The notes: generated by a model from the sequence alone, not told the origin. DNA of 64,000 bases from Drosophila miranda (GCF_003369915.1 NC_046674.1:14942001-15006000), one strand, 5' to 3'. Positions 48,801-61,890 are shown, counted from the stretch's first letter. Numbers and translations: made by a program.

Positions 48801-49271
48801 CCCTGTGTCGGAGAAGCATTTTCATCCATTTTCTTCCGTTTTCTATCTCGCCTCACGCCCCCCACACCCCACACCCCACAATGGGCCTGGAGACGGGCTG
48901 TCGGGTGGGGGGAGGTTTGATTTGGATCGTAAGGCGGTACAATGGCATTGTCAATCATGGCTTGGCCGATATGTGCAAATGTATGTCCAGGTTTGCGATA
49001 TCAAAAATACCCAAAAATTTCCAAAAACGTTTGGATAAACACAAGAGCGAATTAGTACAAAAGGAACATCTCTCTGAAAAATACTTTTATATGTTTTTCT
49101 AGCTTATGCAGAAAAATATTACTATATTTTTAAAACGAACAATAAAACCCATTTGTATCTCCAGATATGGTTTCAAAAGGCAGAATTTCTTTAGTTACTG
49201 AGCGGAATACATTGCACTCCGAAACGCCACTCGAACAACCAGCCGTTACTGTCGCATGGATTCGAAAAACA
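42873..49271. other. Intergenic region upstream of scyl
   Basis: No gene that I can support. It holds (CCACT)n near 43067-43084, a run of A near 44750-44770, (CGGGGC)n near 46298-46318 and (GATGCT)n near 48560-48580. Long frames here coincide with repeats. Distal scyl enhancers could lie here but nothing in the sequence proves it. Confidence 0.45.
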
Positions 49272-49453
49272 CTCAAGAGCAACACACGACTTTTTCTCTT
49301 GAGCGCACTCAAGAGTGCTCTCTTAAATACTCTCTTGAGCACTCTCTGCTCACTCAAAGAGTAATAACGCCATGCCGCTCTCACCCGATGAGCCACAACA
49401 GCTGATAGCAACATATGTTTGGCCGCAGCTGGAGAGAGAAATGTGCTCAAGAG
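49272..49453 (+). promoter_or_regulatory. Cluster of CTCAAGAG/CTCTTGAG palindromes upstream of scyl
   Basis: Five exact copies of the octamer or its complement lie at 49272-49279, 49296-49303, 49308-49315, 49332-49339 and 49446-49453, with a near match at about 49352. The cluster sits 90-270 bp upstream of the scyl TATA box. Binding factor unknown; TCAAG cores resemble NK-homeodomain sites. Confidence 0.55.
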
Positions 49454-49543
49454 AGCCCGCTGAGAGTTCACTGCCAAGGGAAAAGCCACTCACTGGCACG
49501 ACGCGACTGCGACGCCGACCGCACTGCCGGGCCGGGAAATTCC

Positions 49544-49551
49544 TATAAAAG
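49544..49551 (+). promoter_or_regulatory. scyl: scyl TATA box
   Basis: TATAAAAG, followed about 29 bp downstream by CAGT (49572-49575), an initiator-like start point. This places the transcription start near 49573 and the 5' UTR at about 49573-50457. Confidence 0.7.
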
Positions 49552-49572
49552 CCGCAGCGCACACCGCCGGAC

Positions 49573-50457
49573 AGTAGCTTTGGAAATTGAAAACTGCTCC
49601 GCTCCGCCAAGCCACAGAAGTTGCCCGTCGTCCCAAGCTCTCCTTCAGCGGCAGCAGAAGCACAGCTGAGCCGTGAGAGCCGCCGAGCGTTTGAGTGGAG
49701 CCGAAAGTCTCTCCCGAACAGCGGAACAGAACAGAACAGCACAGCACCGAACCGAACAGAAAAACAGCAGACGGCAGAAGGCAGAGAAACGGCAAAAGCT
49801 AAAAACAGAGCTCCAACGGACGCCACACGCACCACATCCACCGGGCAGCACGCGGATGCAGCACCCCCACACACAAGCCATATGTAGCACCTCCCCGAAC
49901 AACAACTACAACTCCGACAAGAATCAGAAACTGAAAAAGAAAAAGAACAGAACGGAACAGAACCATGTGCTGTGCGTGAATGAACAAGAACGACGAAGGC
50001 AGACACCGAGAGCGAGAGGCAGTGAGGAAGAGAGAGAGTGTGGCAGGCAGCGGGACGGGACGGGGCGGCAATTTCCGTTGACTTTTAGAATGTATTAAAT
50101 TTAAACGTTTAACTAGAATAACAAATTTAGTTGTTGATACTTTTTCCAATTGTTTGTTGAGCGCCGCGACAGACGCGGGCAGCCAAGTGAAAATCCGAAT
50201 CGAATCCGTATATCCGTGAAACCCCGTGGAATCCCTTAACGGAATTCAATTCAAATCAAATCGAATCAAACATTTTTTTTTATTTGTGATTAAAGTGCAT
50301 TTCTAGAAGAACACACACACACACACCAAACACACACAAACACCCCACTAGTGTGTACTTTACACACACGCACACACACCCGCACTCGAGCAGCAAACGG
50401 CACGCAACGAAAAGCAACGGTAAAGCAGACGGTTGCAGCAGACCAAACGGCGATTCT
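49573..50457 (+). other. scyl: scyl 5' UTR
   Basis: Roughly 885 bases of A- and CA-rich leader between the TATA-defined start and ATG 50458, with (CA)n near 50311-50345 and 50362-50378. Several upstream ATGs exist. A 218-codon antisense frame here is fortuitous. Confidence 0.6.
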
Positions 50458-53400
50458 ATGAAGATGGAAGTGCTCTCAGTACAAAATCACATTCAGGGAA
50501 AATTCGGTGTTAACAAAATCAAAGGTGAGTACCATCCATACCCTTTCTTCGTGCCCTCTTTATCGTTGATCCTCCCGCGAGTGTTTTCGAAATTTGAGTT
50601 CTGTTAAATTTTAGTTTGTGTTTTAACTGTAGAATGTACACTAAAAAATCCAGATCCAACTTCTAATAAATCGAAAAGTTCCAACGCTTCTTGGCTATAA
50701 TTCAAAAAATTCGAATTAAAAATTACCAGGTTTTTAAATGAGAGACGACTAAATCGCATAGGTTTCTATCGGTTGGTCGGTCGGTCGGTCGGACAGACCG
50801 ATAATTTATTCCCATTGTTGGGGCTTGGACAAACAAAGTTGGGAACATCGTTTGTTAAAACCCAGTTTGGCTGGCAGTCCGTATTTGTATGCGTTTATAA
50901 ATAGTTTCGAGAGAAAATAATTTCTATTATTCCGCTATTCAGTTGATCGGCGAACAGAGTAGCTCTACCCTGGAAAAAAATCAATTACAGTCTGAATCAA
51001 AAATCTGATGTTTGCTGAATCAAAAGGGGAAAAAAAACTTGGTTAATTTAAATATTCGGTAGGCATTAAATTGGAACTTAAGGTCAGTGTATACCTTGGG
51101 AGCCGCCACTGCCGCAGCCGCAGCCACCGCCGTAATATCCATTCGGGCAGTTTCTTTAGAGAATGAAAAGAAGTAGGGCCATTTCGAATATTTTTAATGT
51201 GCCACGAACGTTTTTATTTTTCATGTTTATGGCCCATTTTTTGATTCAATTAATTTTACGGCTGTACGGGAACATTTCATTTGATGTTTTCAGCAAATTT
51301 TCCAGGGATTATAAAATACATTTATTCAAGTGTTTTCTTAACGAACGGAAAATTTTGATGGATTTTTCTTGTGCTTCGGATTGGAATGCTTCTTCGAGTG
51401 ATTTTGATTTGATTAGGTCCATTCTTCGAGGTAGTTCTCTGACCCTGTGATTGGGTTGTAAGCCCACAGAAACTGGAGCACTGAACAGACTCTTGATTCC
51501 AGTGTTCGGCCTTCAGAATAATCTTCAAATCTAGTTTTGCTTGCCTTTACCAACATTGTTTGATCGAATGATTTTTCGTCGATTCCAGTTGAATCTTTTT
51601 CTGTCCCTTTGCTGGGATTGTCAGAATTATAAAAAGTATCGGTATATGTACATATTTAGTTTCACTTTGCGAAGATTTCTTTTGAATATTGTTTTGACGC
51701 TGTGGAAAACGCCGAAGGGAATAAATATTTTCATGCCGTCTAAGCACTTTTTGGACAAGCCGGGTATGTAAATGGGCACCGTACCACATAAGTATTTATA
51801 TGTTTATTCCTACGTTCCGTTCGTATGTAAATCCTGCGAAAGCTTTTCGGAGGGTTGAAAATGTGTAATTTGCATTATGCATTTTTTGTGTGCCGTGAAA
51901 GAGCGCCGTGCTCCGTGCTCCGTTCTCCGTGCTCCGTCCTGTCCTGTTCCTGTTCCTGTCTGGGCCATGCAGGCATATCCTGTTCATGTGTCTGACGGTC
52001 GGATTATGCAACATCCTGTTAATCCTGTCACTTTAAACTTTGCCAAGGCAGCGGCGAAAGAAAAGAGTTGTGCAAATTAGATGGTCCGTCCCTCCGTCTC
52101 TGGGGAAAATGTAAAATCAGCCAAAAGCGAGCACAAGAACTCTCTGTGGCAACGACGACGACGACGACGACATGCAACAACATGTCGCACACAGAGACAC
52201 ACACACACACGCATACAAACAGAAGAGCATTCACAGTTATGTATATGCTGGCTGGCTGGCTGGCGGGCTCGCTCTCTCGCTTCCTCCGGCTGGAATCCCC
52301 TCCCTGCCTCCCTCGCGCTGTATTTGCAGTCAATTTAATTTCATGACTGACTGAGCGCATGCAATTTTATTTTCGAAGGACATCCGAGAGCCAGCCAGCT
52401 TCTCTCACACTAACACTCACACTTGCAATTGCAATTGCACACTCTCACCCGTGTCTGTGGCTGTGTCTGTGCTGCCGCCGACATGGACATGCATATTCAT
52501 GTTTTAGTCAAATGGTGGAGCCCCATGGGTGGCTCAGGGGAGAGGTCTCCATCATCTGTGTGTCCGTGTCTATGTGTGTGTGTGTGTGTGTGTGTGGGGG
52601 GCAATAATAATGGCAATGTGGCAATAATGTTGTTTAATTAATTACTTAATTTCTTTGAATAAACATTAGTTATGCCCATGACCATATCACTCTCTCTCTC
52701 TCTCTCTCTCTCTCTCCCGCCTCCCCCTGTGCAAGGGATTTCGGGCAACTGGAAAAAGGGTTTTCCGGAAGTCATCTCTACATATGTACTCTGTACACTG
52801 GGTACCAAACACTTTCGAACACCCTTGACAGCAAAGATTATTCTTCTGGTAGTTTTGTGCCTATATATTAGTTATATATGGCTCATTTTTATTGAAATTT
52901 TCGATTCTGTTGCCTTTGGTTGTATTCCACTTAAAGGTTGGTGGGGCCAGTTGGAGACCCTACGGGAAAAGAAGGCAGTGTGAGTGATAAAAGTATATGA
53001 ACCATGAATTAATAAAGATAATCATTTAAGCTATTTTTGAATGAATTTGACGGTTTTTTTTTTGTTTCTATTTTGTAGGATTTATGACTTCTTTTTATGG
53101 CAATCGTGATTGTAGATAGTAGAATTCCATTGAAATACAAACAAATGTTTTCATTAATATTAAATTTTGTAGTGTATTCGAATCTGTAAAGGGAAACCAA
53201 GTTAAATTACAGTATTTTCCTGAAAATGTTCTAAATTATCCACTATATTTATTTAGTTTACGAATAGTTGTTGGGGCGAGTGTTTAGATGTTTTTGTGGA
53301 ACATTGATTCCTAGCCCCTGCCAGAGATACCAATCAGGGGCGAATGACTGCCAAAATTGGTTTTAATGAATAATTTATAAACTTGATTATTGATTCACAA

Positions 53401-56020
53401 GCTAACATGTACACATACACGTGAATGTGTGGGGGCCTTCGGTTATGTATGTGTGTATGTGCATATCTTCCCACCAATTAAACCGCTGATTAGCGTGTTT
53501 TCTTTACCCGTATACTACTCGTATGTACTTATGAATGTATATTAAAGATCTGCGAAAGCAACACTTTTCTTGGGAGGACGTAATGCGCGCGTAGTGAGCA
53601 GCAAAGCCGATGTACCTGAAGCTTTCCTACAGCCATCGCCCTGACGCTCACTCACTCACTCTCTTTTCCGTTTGCCGGCTCTGACAAGAACAAAGTATGT
53701 TTATCAAAGGTGATGCCTACCCAAAAAGCTCTCTCACCACAGACGCACACACCGAACGTACTCCGTGTGATAGGGAGAGAGAGAAAGAGACCATCTAAAT
53801 ATGCGACTCGGTCTCGGATGAGTACTTTGCAATTAAATGTGTATTGGTGGTCGCTTGTCTCTGTTTCATTCCCGTTCCTTTCGGCTTTCGCTTTCCTGAC
53901 TTTGCACGAGCGAACCCTTTGCCCCGCTCCTCTCCCATGGACAGGGACTTGACAAAATCCAATAACACACGACGAAGGTAGGAGAGGGACAGACGCACAC
54001 ATGTGGACACATGGAGAGCCGCAAACATGTGCCGTTAATTTCTTAATTACGCGGGTGTATGTTGTGTGTATGCTCTGCTATGCCATGCCATGCAGTGCGA
54101 GGGAGACGGACAACGGGCGGAGAACCTGAGCGTGGATGGGGTGAGAGAGATACGAAGCTAACGAGAGAGCAAATTGTCCATTCAACAGCAGCTACGTTGC
54201 AATGATTGTGTACAATGGCCGGCGTCGGCGGGGGGTGGCACGGCGTGGCTCTTTAAAGAGTTTCCGCGCTAATTACAAGACGTTCGTCGAGACGTCGAGG
54301 CAAAGCAGTTAATTTGTACTCGCGCACACACATTCGAACCCCTACAATGTAGAGGGCCAGTGTAACTGCTTTTTATGCACGCATACACAAGTACACACAT
54401 TAAACGAGAGACGAAAGACGACAGACGACAGACAGTGGGCTGAAACGGGAGTTCGGCTTAAGATGTACAAATTAAATGACAGTGCCCTCTCCCTGTCCGA
54501 CTCCAGAATTACATATTCATTATCCGCAGCAGCAATACTTCTTCTTCGCTTCTCTCGCTTGTGCGTCCCACTGTACGGCTCTCTGGCGGGGTAATAAAAC
54601 AAAGCAAAAGAAATAACAAAAAATACTGTGCAGTAAAGGCAAAATGAGGAAGACGTCATATAACGCCTGATGTGTCGAGGGGGGTGATGAGGGCATAAAG
54701 GGGAATGGCACAAACTGCTGACTGCGAGAGGGGTGGAAGCGGGGGGGGATAGGGGGAAGCGTCGTCAGCTGGAAACGCAGAGGCAGCGCCAGAAGCAGCG
54801 GCAGAGAGTGCACGGCAAACGGCTGATTTCCAGCTGTTGTTGCCAGGTGATTTCGTGCCGCCGCGTGCTCCCGCTCCCTGGAAGACACTCGAGTGGAGTC
54901 TGCGCAGTAGCTTGAGTGGAAATTCGAGTGAGATTCCGTGCGGGTCTCCAAGCCCCAGACATCAGCTGATTTTTTTTGTGTTCTCTTCTTCTTTATTATT
55001 GCTCCTTGTGCCTTTTCTCTTGCCCTTTTGCCGGTCGATGAACGAGTCAGTAATTTGAACCCCACTCTCTTCTCCCCTCTCCCTGGCAGACTGGCCGAGT
55101 TCGGGCGTTGCATCCACCGCGCCGCATCCGCTGGAGGAGGAGGAGGAGAACGCGGTCGACGTCAACGCCGCACTGGACGCAGACGTTGTGGACGGGCATC
55201 CCGCTTCCGTGCTGCACATGCGACAGCACCAGGCGCTCAACACGCGGTCGACGGTGCCGATGGCACCCCCGGTGGCCGGCTCCGGGAAGCAGTCCGCGGT
55301 TGCGGCCAGCTTCGACGTGGTCAACGGCAGCTCCGCTGCCTACCACCACGCTTACATGACCAACGTGCTGGCCAGCACCGCCCACCATCCGGGGCATGGC
55401 CACGGACCCGGGCCCAGCCCCATGCCCGCCTCGCCCCTGCAGTCGACGGCCGGGGCCCGCTTCGGGGCGGCCGACAACATGGACGACGTGAGCGCCAGCG
55501 CCGTGCGGGACCTGTCCCAGCAGCTGCAGTTCCAGCTGCGGGACGCCAAGCAGCGCCACCTGGCCTGCACTGAGGTGAACCTGCCCGCCGACCTCACGGA
55601 GCGCATCGCCGCCGAGATCATCCGGATGTCGGACCGGGAGCCGTGTGGCGAGCGCGCCTGCACGCTCTTCATCGAGTTCGAGAGCGAGCCGAACAACGTC
55701 AGGTGAGTGATCCGATGGCTTGCCTCCGTTGGAGCAATCGCTTACTGTTCCATTCTGCCATCCCAGGCGCATCGCCTCGTTCAAAGTGGACCCAGACACT
55801 GTGTCGATCTTCGAGCTGTATTTGACATTGAAGCAGGACAAGAGCGGCTGGACCTCGCTGCTGCCGCAGTTTATCAAGTGAGTAGAGTCCCGTGTCCCAG
55901 GGAAAGACCCTATTAATCCATGTTACTCCCTTGTCGCGCAGAAATCTCACCCGTAGCAACACCATCAACATCAGTCCCGACTTCACACTGACCAAGAACA
56001 AGCTATACTCATCCGAGTGA
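50458..56020 (+). CDS. scyl: Scylla, REDD1/RTP801-family growth inhibitor
   Basis: The exons are 50458-50524, 55090-55702, 55767-55877 and 55942-56020 (TGA): 870 bases, 289 residues. Donors (GTGAGT, GTGAGT, GTGAGT) and acceptors (GGCAG, CCCAG, GCGCAG) join in phases 1, 2, 2. The N terminus is MKMEVLSVQNHIQGKFGVNK; a variable Ala/His/Pro/Gly-rich region follows; the conserved RTP801 C-terminal domain spans about residues 160-285 (CTEVNLPADL, REPCGERACTLFIEFE, FKVDPDTVSIFELYLTL, NLTRSNTINISPDF). It matches Drosophila scylla, slightly longer than the melanogaster protein. Scylla and charybdis act upstream of TSC to restrain TOR signalling and are hypoxia- and stress-induced. Acts in the cytoplasm. 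No truncation or frameshift seen. Confidence 0.97.
50525..55089 (+). other. scyl: scyl intron 1
   Basis: A 4.57-kb phase-1 intron (GTGAGT..GGCAG). It contains (CGGT)n near 50776-50792, (GGCT)n near 52245-52264, (TG)n near 52574-52596, (TC)13 at 52691-52716, and one CACGTG palindrome at 53418-53423 compatible with a bHLH/HIF site. No nested gene is recognised. Confidence 0.75.
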
Positions 56021-59000
56021 GGCCCTGTGCCGAGCAGGCACACGGACGGGGACGTGGGTGCGGGTGTGGATGTGGATGGGGCTGTGGACGCAGAGGCGCT
56101 ACTCAATACTCAATCCCTCCGAACAACAGTAACAGCAGCAGCAGCAGCACCAGCAGAAAGCCGTAGTAGCAGCACTGGCCGCCCCGTCCACCTTCGCCTC
56201 CAAGTCCAAGTCCACGTCCCTGTGCCTGTGCCGGTTCCCACTGGGAACGGGAACGCCAACGCGAACGGGTGCGTTCCATCAACGATCTTCATCCTGTAAC
56301 CAGGAAACGTTTAACCGTAGAGGCAACAACTTTGGACCACAACTATCAACCAATCAACCAATCCTGCAAGCAACAAATCAACAAAACAACTCAACTCTAA
56401 CCAACAATTATTTTGAAAACCTCCTCTAGAGGAAGAAAACCCAACAAACAAATCAACTGCAGTTGCAGGCAACTCAAAACTCTTATTGGACTGACTTTTG
56501 GCTTAAAAAAAGGTACTTTTTGGAAAATATAAATCGAAAAATTATAAAAAAGAGGAGGAACGGCCGCATAGAAGGCGAAACACAAACGATAAGAAATATT
56601 CAAAATATTGTAAAATGTAAAATGTCGGGCGAGCGATAGATAAACTTCTTCACTCAGTGAGCGGTTGTCGGGGACCCGTTTCGAGTATAATAAAAAGCAT
56701 AAAGAAGGGCAACAAAACTCCCCCACACGTAGACGGATCATAGAGTATTCGGTGTACGGATGTGCCATCATCAGGATGTATTGTTCATGCATACAACCCG
56801 GTGGGAAAGACAACCGTATACTGGTAGACAACCGATCCTTATAAACCAGAATGAGAGAAAAACAACAATAAGCAGTAGGCAGTGGGGCCCCGCAGAGAGG
56901 AGGGGCAGAGCAAGAAGAGGAAGAGGAATACATAATAACAAATGAAAAAACAAAGTTGATGTGATATTATATAATAATTATGAATATTGAAAAACGCATA
57001 CAAACACACGAACATTTAACATGAACCCAAACACGTACACACAGAAACCAACTAGAGATTCGGAAATCATAGTTTGGAGAGTATTACAAACAAGTATCCG
57101 ATGGACGCCCAAGTGGCAGATCCCGACCCCAATCGCCCCCCCTCAGATCTATCTATCTATCTATCTGTCGGATGGACAGAGAGAGAGAGAGACAAAAAAC
57201 AACAACAAGTGAAATCCAAACCAACAATAGAACCAACTGGAATTCTCAAAAATATTTCCACCAATTACGATTAATCTTTGTATTATTATTTTAATCAACA
57301 CTATAATAATTTAATTTTTCTTTGCGCGCAGAGTTTCAAACTTTGCTATAGAGATCGCAGCCCCGTAGAGGGGCTGCATATAACAAATATATATAGATAT
57401 ATATGGAAGATACAATATTTCTAATATTATTCGATGTGTTTCTAGTGTAAGGTTTTAATATGAAACAAGCAAAGGCGAAAATCCAGCAGAAAATTCATTC
57501 AATGTGCGTAGCTGTGTGTTTATCCGTAGTATAGTTAATAAACCAATTGCAACAACAACAACAAACAACAACAAACAACACGACGAAGCGATCAATATCG
57601 GTTCAAACACACACCCAGATATTAACCTGTATACATGTATGGATAACTTTCGGCTAGATAGTTGGCAAACGAATTGTTTTTTTGTTCTTTTGGATTACGA
57701 ACGATCGATCTGAGCAGTGAAATTATTTATAAAAAAAAAAAAAGGCAAAAAAGCAAACAAAAAACTATTGACAAAAAAAAAATGGGTAACAAAAGTGGAA
57801 AAGGAGGAATAGAGGAGAAAAGAAGAGAACTTTCGGAAAATATAAAGTCATCTGTGTTAATAAATTTTAAAATAATTTTTAGCGTAGAATAACGAAGAAA
57901 AGTGAAAATGGAAAATGGAAAATCGAAAATCGAAAAGGAGCAAAATCCATCATCTGTAATCTGTAATATCTGAACAAACAAAACATCTTGGAACACAGAT
58001 CCCCCAGCCCCCTCCAGTATTCGACAATTGTAATTGTAGTTTTACTCATCCCCACACACAGACGCAGACACACTCACACACACACACGCACGCAAGGAAA
58101 AGAAAACGAGAATTTACGATTAGCTTAAAACTTAAACTAAAACTAAAACTAAATCATCAGAGCAAATTCATCAATAATTATCAATCAATACCACAATCCC
58201 ACAAAGATCTCGATAACAAGCAGACGAAGCAGATAAGGAGGAACTCATATGTAACATTTAGGTATTACAATTTTTAATTTAAAAATCTTGCTTTACACTC
58301 GGCATAACACAAAGCTAACATGGATGTGTGTTTTAGCCATCTGAAACTCAAGTAACAATCCAATCCAATCCAATCCAATCAATCCCTTTCGAGCATCCGA
58401 CACACACACACACACACACAAAAGTAGGTATATCTAGTGTTATGTAAATAGGGCCACCGTAGCAGCAATACAAAACACAAAAAAAAAATACAAAACAAAA
58501 AACATAATACAAACAAAAAACAAAAAAAGCGAGAGAAAACCAATCGATATATGTACTGTATTACGAATTAAATGTGAACATAAATAGAGCAAGTGAAGAA
58601 ATAGAACCATGAATGTGATCTATTAAATAATAAAACACGTAAACTTAAATAAATTTAACTTACAAAAGCAAAAGCAGAAGCGAAAGCGAAAAAGCTACAC
58701 AAAATATGCAATTATTCAATGATTTATGTTCGATCAAAGCAAAGTACACGAGTATTACCCACACACACATATATTGTATGTTGTAGCCAGTAGACACACA
58801 CACAAACACACACAAAAACACACACACCTTTAAGTTGTAGAACTCCCCGATCCTCAAAACCCATCCCCAACCCCAACCCCATGTTGACAGGCTTTGTAGT
58901 AGGGCTAACGCCACGCTTTTGATGTTGTTACGGAATTAGGGACATAGGATTTCTGTTCGGATTTTTATCGTAGTACTATCTACGGAAGATAGATGGAGAG

Positions 59001-60230
59001 ATGGAGAAAGAGAGAGAGAGGTTTTCGTTTCGTTCTCATGGATAAGTGTAAGCAGAGAGAAGGAAGAATCTTAGACACGTCCAGTGCTCCTCAAAGTATT
59101 TTGTAAACAATAATGATAAAGAAGATAGAAGAAAGAGACGAGATGAAGGATGAAGGATGAAGGAAGTAGGAGAAACAAGTAAACAAAGGCGAAATCGTGA
59201 CAAGTATCAAGCGCATAAGCAAGAGAAAGTAAATATTCTATATACAATAGATTTATGGCTATATATTGTAGAATTTTTACATATTCTATTACGGACTACA
59301 GAGTTAGCGACTAAGCAAAAATATTACGATTACCATTACTACTACATGTATATTATCAATGTGCGTATCTGTGTGTGTGTTGTTTAAGGGAACCAATTCA
59401 AGAATTCAAGAATCAAATTACAAATCAATTAAGCGATCGCCTCCACTGAATCACTCCACGCTCCTCCCATCAGACCATCAAACCATCAGACCATCAGACA
59501 GCAGGCCATCAGATCTGCATATACCACATACATGCATGCCTACATAAACACATACATACTACATAAATATATAAATTATTTTTAAAGTGCATTCCAATTG
59601 CATCCATCCGCGACTCTCTCGATAGGAAGTTCTATTCAAACGATTATCCCACCATGTGTAATCTGAGCGGAGACTTTCAGTTTCATCTTGATTTCAGTTT
59701 CAGTTTCAGTTTTCGGATTGAGTGAATGGAATGGAATGCAATAAATAGATCAGGTCAGGCCTTGTTTCGGCCCTCCACTGCTGCCCGACCAGAAGATGAG
59801 TTGTTCTAAAGTACCGTTGTTTACCGTAGTAGTGTCCAGTAATGCCAGTTAAAGCCTACGTCTATGTTGTACACCTTTTAGCTATGTGACTAAGTAATGT
59901 TTAACCGTTTCCATTATGATACGAGTATGTGTGTATCGGAGCGACAATTGTCGCCGGCAGGCAGGCAGGCAGATGATCAGGCAAATGATGGGAAAACAAT
60001 ATATATATATTATATATACCATATACTACCTATATGACTATGAATGTATGTAATGACGAAAAAAACAACAAATTTAAATTTTAGTAGCGCTTAACAAATT
60101 CTAGCAACTTAACAAATTTTAATTAATCAAATTAAACAAACAAAATGCAAAAATTGCAATCTAATTTTTTTCTCTGTGTAAAAGTTGAATAAAAAACATC
60201 CAAAAATCAATACAAAAAAATAAATTTTTT
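56021..60230 (+). other. scyl: Probable long 3' UTR of scyl
   Basis: AT- and CA-rich DNA without open genes directly follows the scyl stop. AATAAA hexamers occur at about 57537, 57859, 58629, 59740 and 60188, the last being a good candidate for the distal end. A Pumilio-type TGTAAATA lies at 58443-58450. The exact end is inferred. Confidence 0.5.
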
Positions 60231-60648
60231 AAATGTGACAAAAATTAAATGTAGTTCTTCTCTCAATTTGGGGGGCTGGCAGATCTATTCCAGGAATAAA
60301 AATGCAAAGCCAATTGAAGTCCCTCGATCAGATGGGAGTCCACGTTAAAAGAAATAGTGCAATATCAAGGGATACCATGAATGGTTCTCTGAAGAAACAC
60401 TCAATAGTTGGATACTTGGATACCCATTTCTATGTTGCACAAATCTACATTCTGACTACTTTCATCGAAGTCGATAAAATACAAATTTCCATCGTTCTTT
60501 GCCGCCCCTAGATCTCATCTACCGATCTACTAACCATCGTATACTATATACATGATGATATTTTGTTAGATTATAGAGGCGAACTTTCTTAAATTTTTGC
60601 AACAGGATGAACGATTGGAAGCCGACCGAAGACAGCTTTCCGCACGGG
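60231..60648. other. Gap between convergent scyl and Sgs3
   Basis: No gene I trust. A 69-codon ATG frame at 60302-60511 has no recognisable features. Confidence 0.45.
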
Positions 60649-60654
60649 TTTATT
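60649..60654 (-). terminator. Sgs3: Sgs3 polyadenylation signal
   Basis: AATAAA on the minus strand, about 160 bases after the Sgs3 stop codon. Confidence 0.5.
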
Positions 60655-60814
60655 ATCTATAAAAAGTCAACTTTAACAACATGAATTGATGAAAACATAA
60701 CAATTGGGTCGAAATCATAGTCCAGGGCGAGCGCCGTCCCCGCCAAAGGCCTGGCAGGGATCGAATCACAAATCACACATCACAACCGGGAGTAGGGTGT
60801 AAGGCTGATCCACC

Positions 60815-61457
60815 TTACAACGTCCAGTCCTTTTGACCGCACACGCACTGGCGGATCTTGCGCTCAAGGATGCGCACAGTGTTGATCAGTTCCTGGCAGA
60901 GCTTCTCCTGGGATGGGCATCCCTGGCAGGCATCACCACCAGGACCGCAGGCGCCGCATGAAGGCTTCTTGGTGGGTTTTGTCGGCTTGGTGGCTTTTGT
61001 AGTCTTGCGAGTGGTTGATGGCTTGGAAGTTGTTGGCTTAGGAGTTGTTGGCTTGGGAGTTGTTGGCTTGGGAGTTGTTGGCTTGGGAGTTGTTGGCTTG
61101 GGAGTTGTTGGCTTGGGAGTTGTTGGCTTCGGAGTTGTTGGCTTGGGAGTTGTTGGCTTGGGAGTTGTTGGCTTGGGAGTTGTTGGCTTCGGAGTTGTTG
61201 GCTTGGGAGTTGTTGCCGTGCATGGCTTTGGTGTTGTCGTGCATGGCTTTGGTGTTGTCGTGCATGGCTTTGGTGTTGTTGTTGCCGTGCATCCACACGA
61301 CGAGCCAGTGGCAAGATCGGCCAAGCTGATGAGCAGGATGCTCGCTGCGGATGGAGTGGCATGGAAAGGATAAAGAATGAAGTGATTTAAGGAGATTAAC
61401 AACCGATCCTTTGGGGGATCGGATCTACTCACCGATGATGGCAATGGACAGCTTCAT
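60815..61457 (-). CDS. Sgs3: Salivary gland secretion protein 3 (glue mucin)
   Basis: The exons are 61457-61433 and 61344-60815 (TAA) with an 88-bp phase-1 intron (GTGAGT..GCAG), 555 bases, 184 residues. A signal peptide (MKLSIAIIASILLISLADL) is split by the intron after codon 8, as is typical of the glue genes. A Cys/Thr/Pro start (PKPCTTTPKPC) is followed by about 13 TTPKP pentapeptides, a Lys/Thr bridge and a 48-residue Cys domain (CGACGPGGDACQGC, LERKIRQCVCG) that closely matches Sgs3. The Thr would be O-glycosylated; the protein is secreted by larval salivary glands to fix the pupa to its substrate, under ecdysone control. Shorter than the melanogaster protein because of fewer repeats. 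Convergent with scyl. The intron holds a short inverted repeat (CCGATCC/GGATCGG). Confidence 0.95.
61026..61210 (-). repeat. Sgs3: 15-bp coding minisatellite (TTPKP) in Sgs3
   Basis: About 12 tandem copies of a 15-bp unit encoding TTPKP, differing only at synonymous third positions (GGG/CGG variants on the plus strand). All stay in frame. Confidence 0.95.
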
Positions 61458-61527
61458 GCTAGTGTTTAAATTGACTTGTCAGGTGAGGAGATGCCACGAA
61501 CTGATGCCTTCCTTGGTGGAGTCTGCC

Positions 61528-61535
61528 CCTTTTAT
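61528..61535 (-). promoter_or_regulatory. Sgs3: Sgs3 TATA box
   Basis: TATAAAAG on the minus strand, about 70 bases before the start codon, predicting transcription start near 61503 and a 5' UTR of about 45 bases, as in other glue genes. Confidence 0.75.
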
Positions 61536-61890
61536 AGGTACCTTCCTGTGCAATGCCAGATCCACGTATGGATTGCATGAACTTTGAACAGTATCCATGG
61601 GCTAAAATTAAACGGACCATTTGTCGATAATGCAAATAAAAACTTGAACTCCACTTCGTTCGATATTTTGGGATCATTCGGTTGGTTAATTATAGAAAAA
61701 TATGCAATACTAGAACAGTAGGAACAGCAGAAGGCATCCAGTAAATGTTGGCAAAGATAGTATTGTTAAAAAACAAACAGTGTGCTCGTACATATGTACA
61801 TAGCCATGGTATATAGTATAGTCTCGCAAAATGAAGAATAAGAGGGATGTTTGATCTTCACTGCTGGCCTGCGCAGAATCATCGACAGTT
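61536..61890. other. Sgs3 upstream region
   Basis: No gene. Likely contains the salivary/ecdysone control elements of Sgs3, but I could not identify individual sites with confidence. Confidence 0.4.

Noticed and set aside
49350..50006. 218-codon frame antisense to the scyl 5' UTR
   Set aside because: Low-complexity Cys/Ser/Phe-rich translation of the leader; better explained as scyl 5' UTR.
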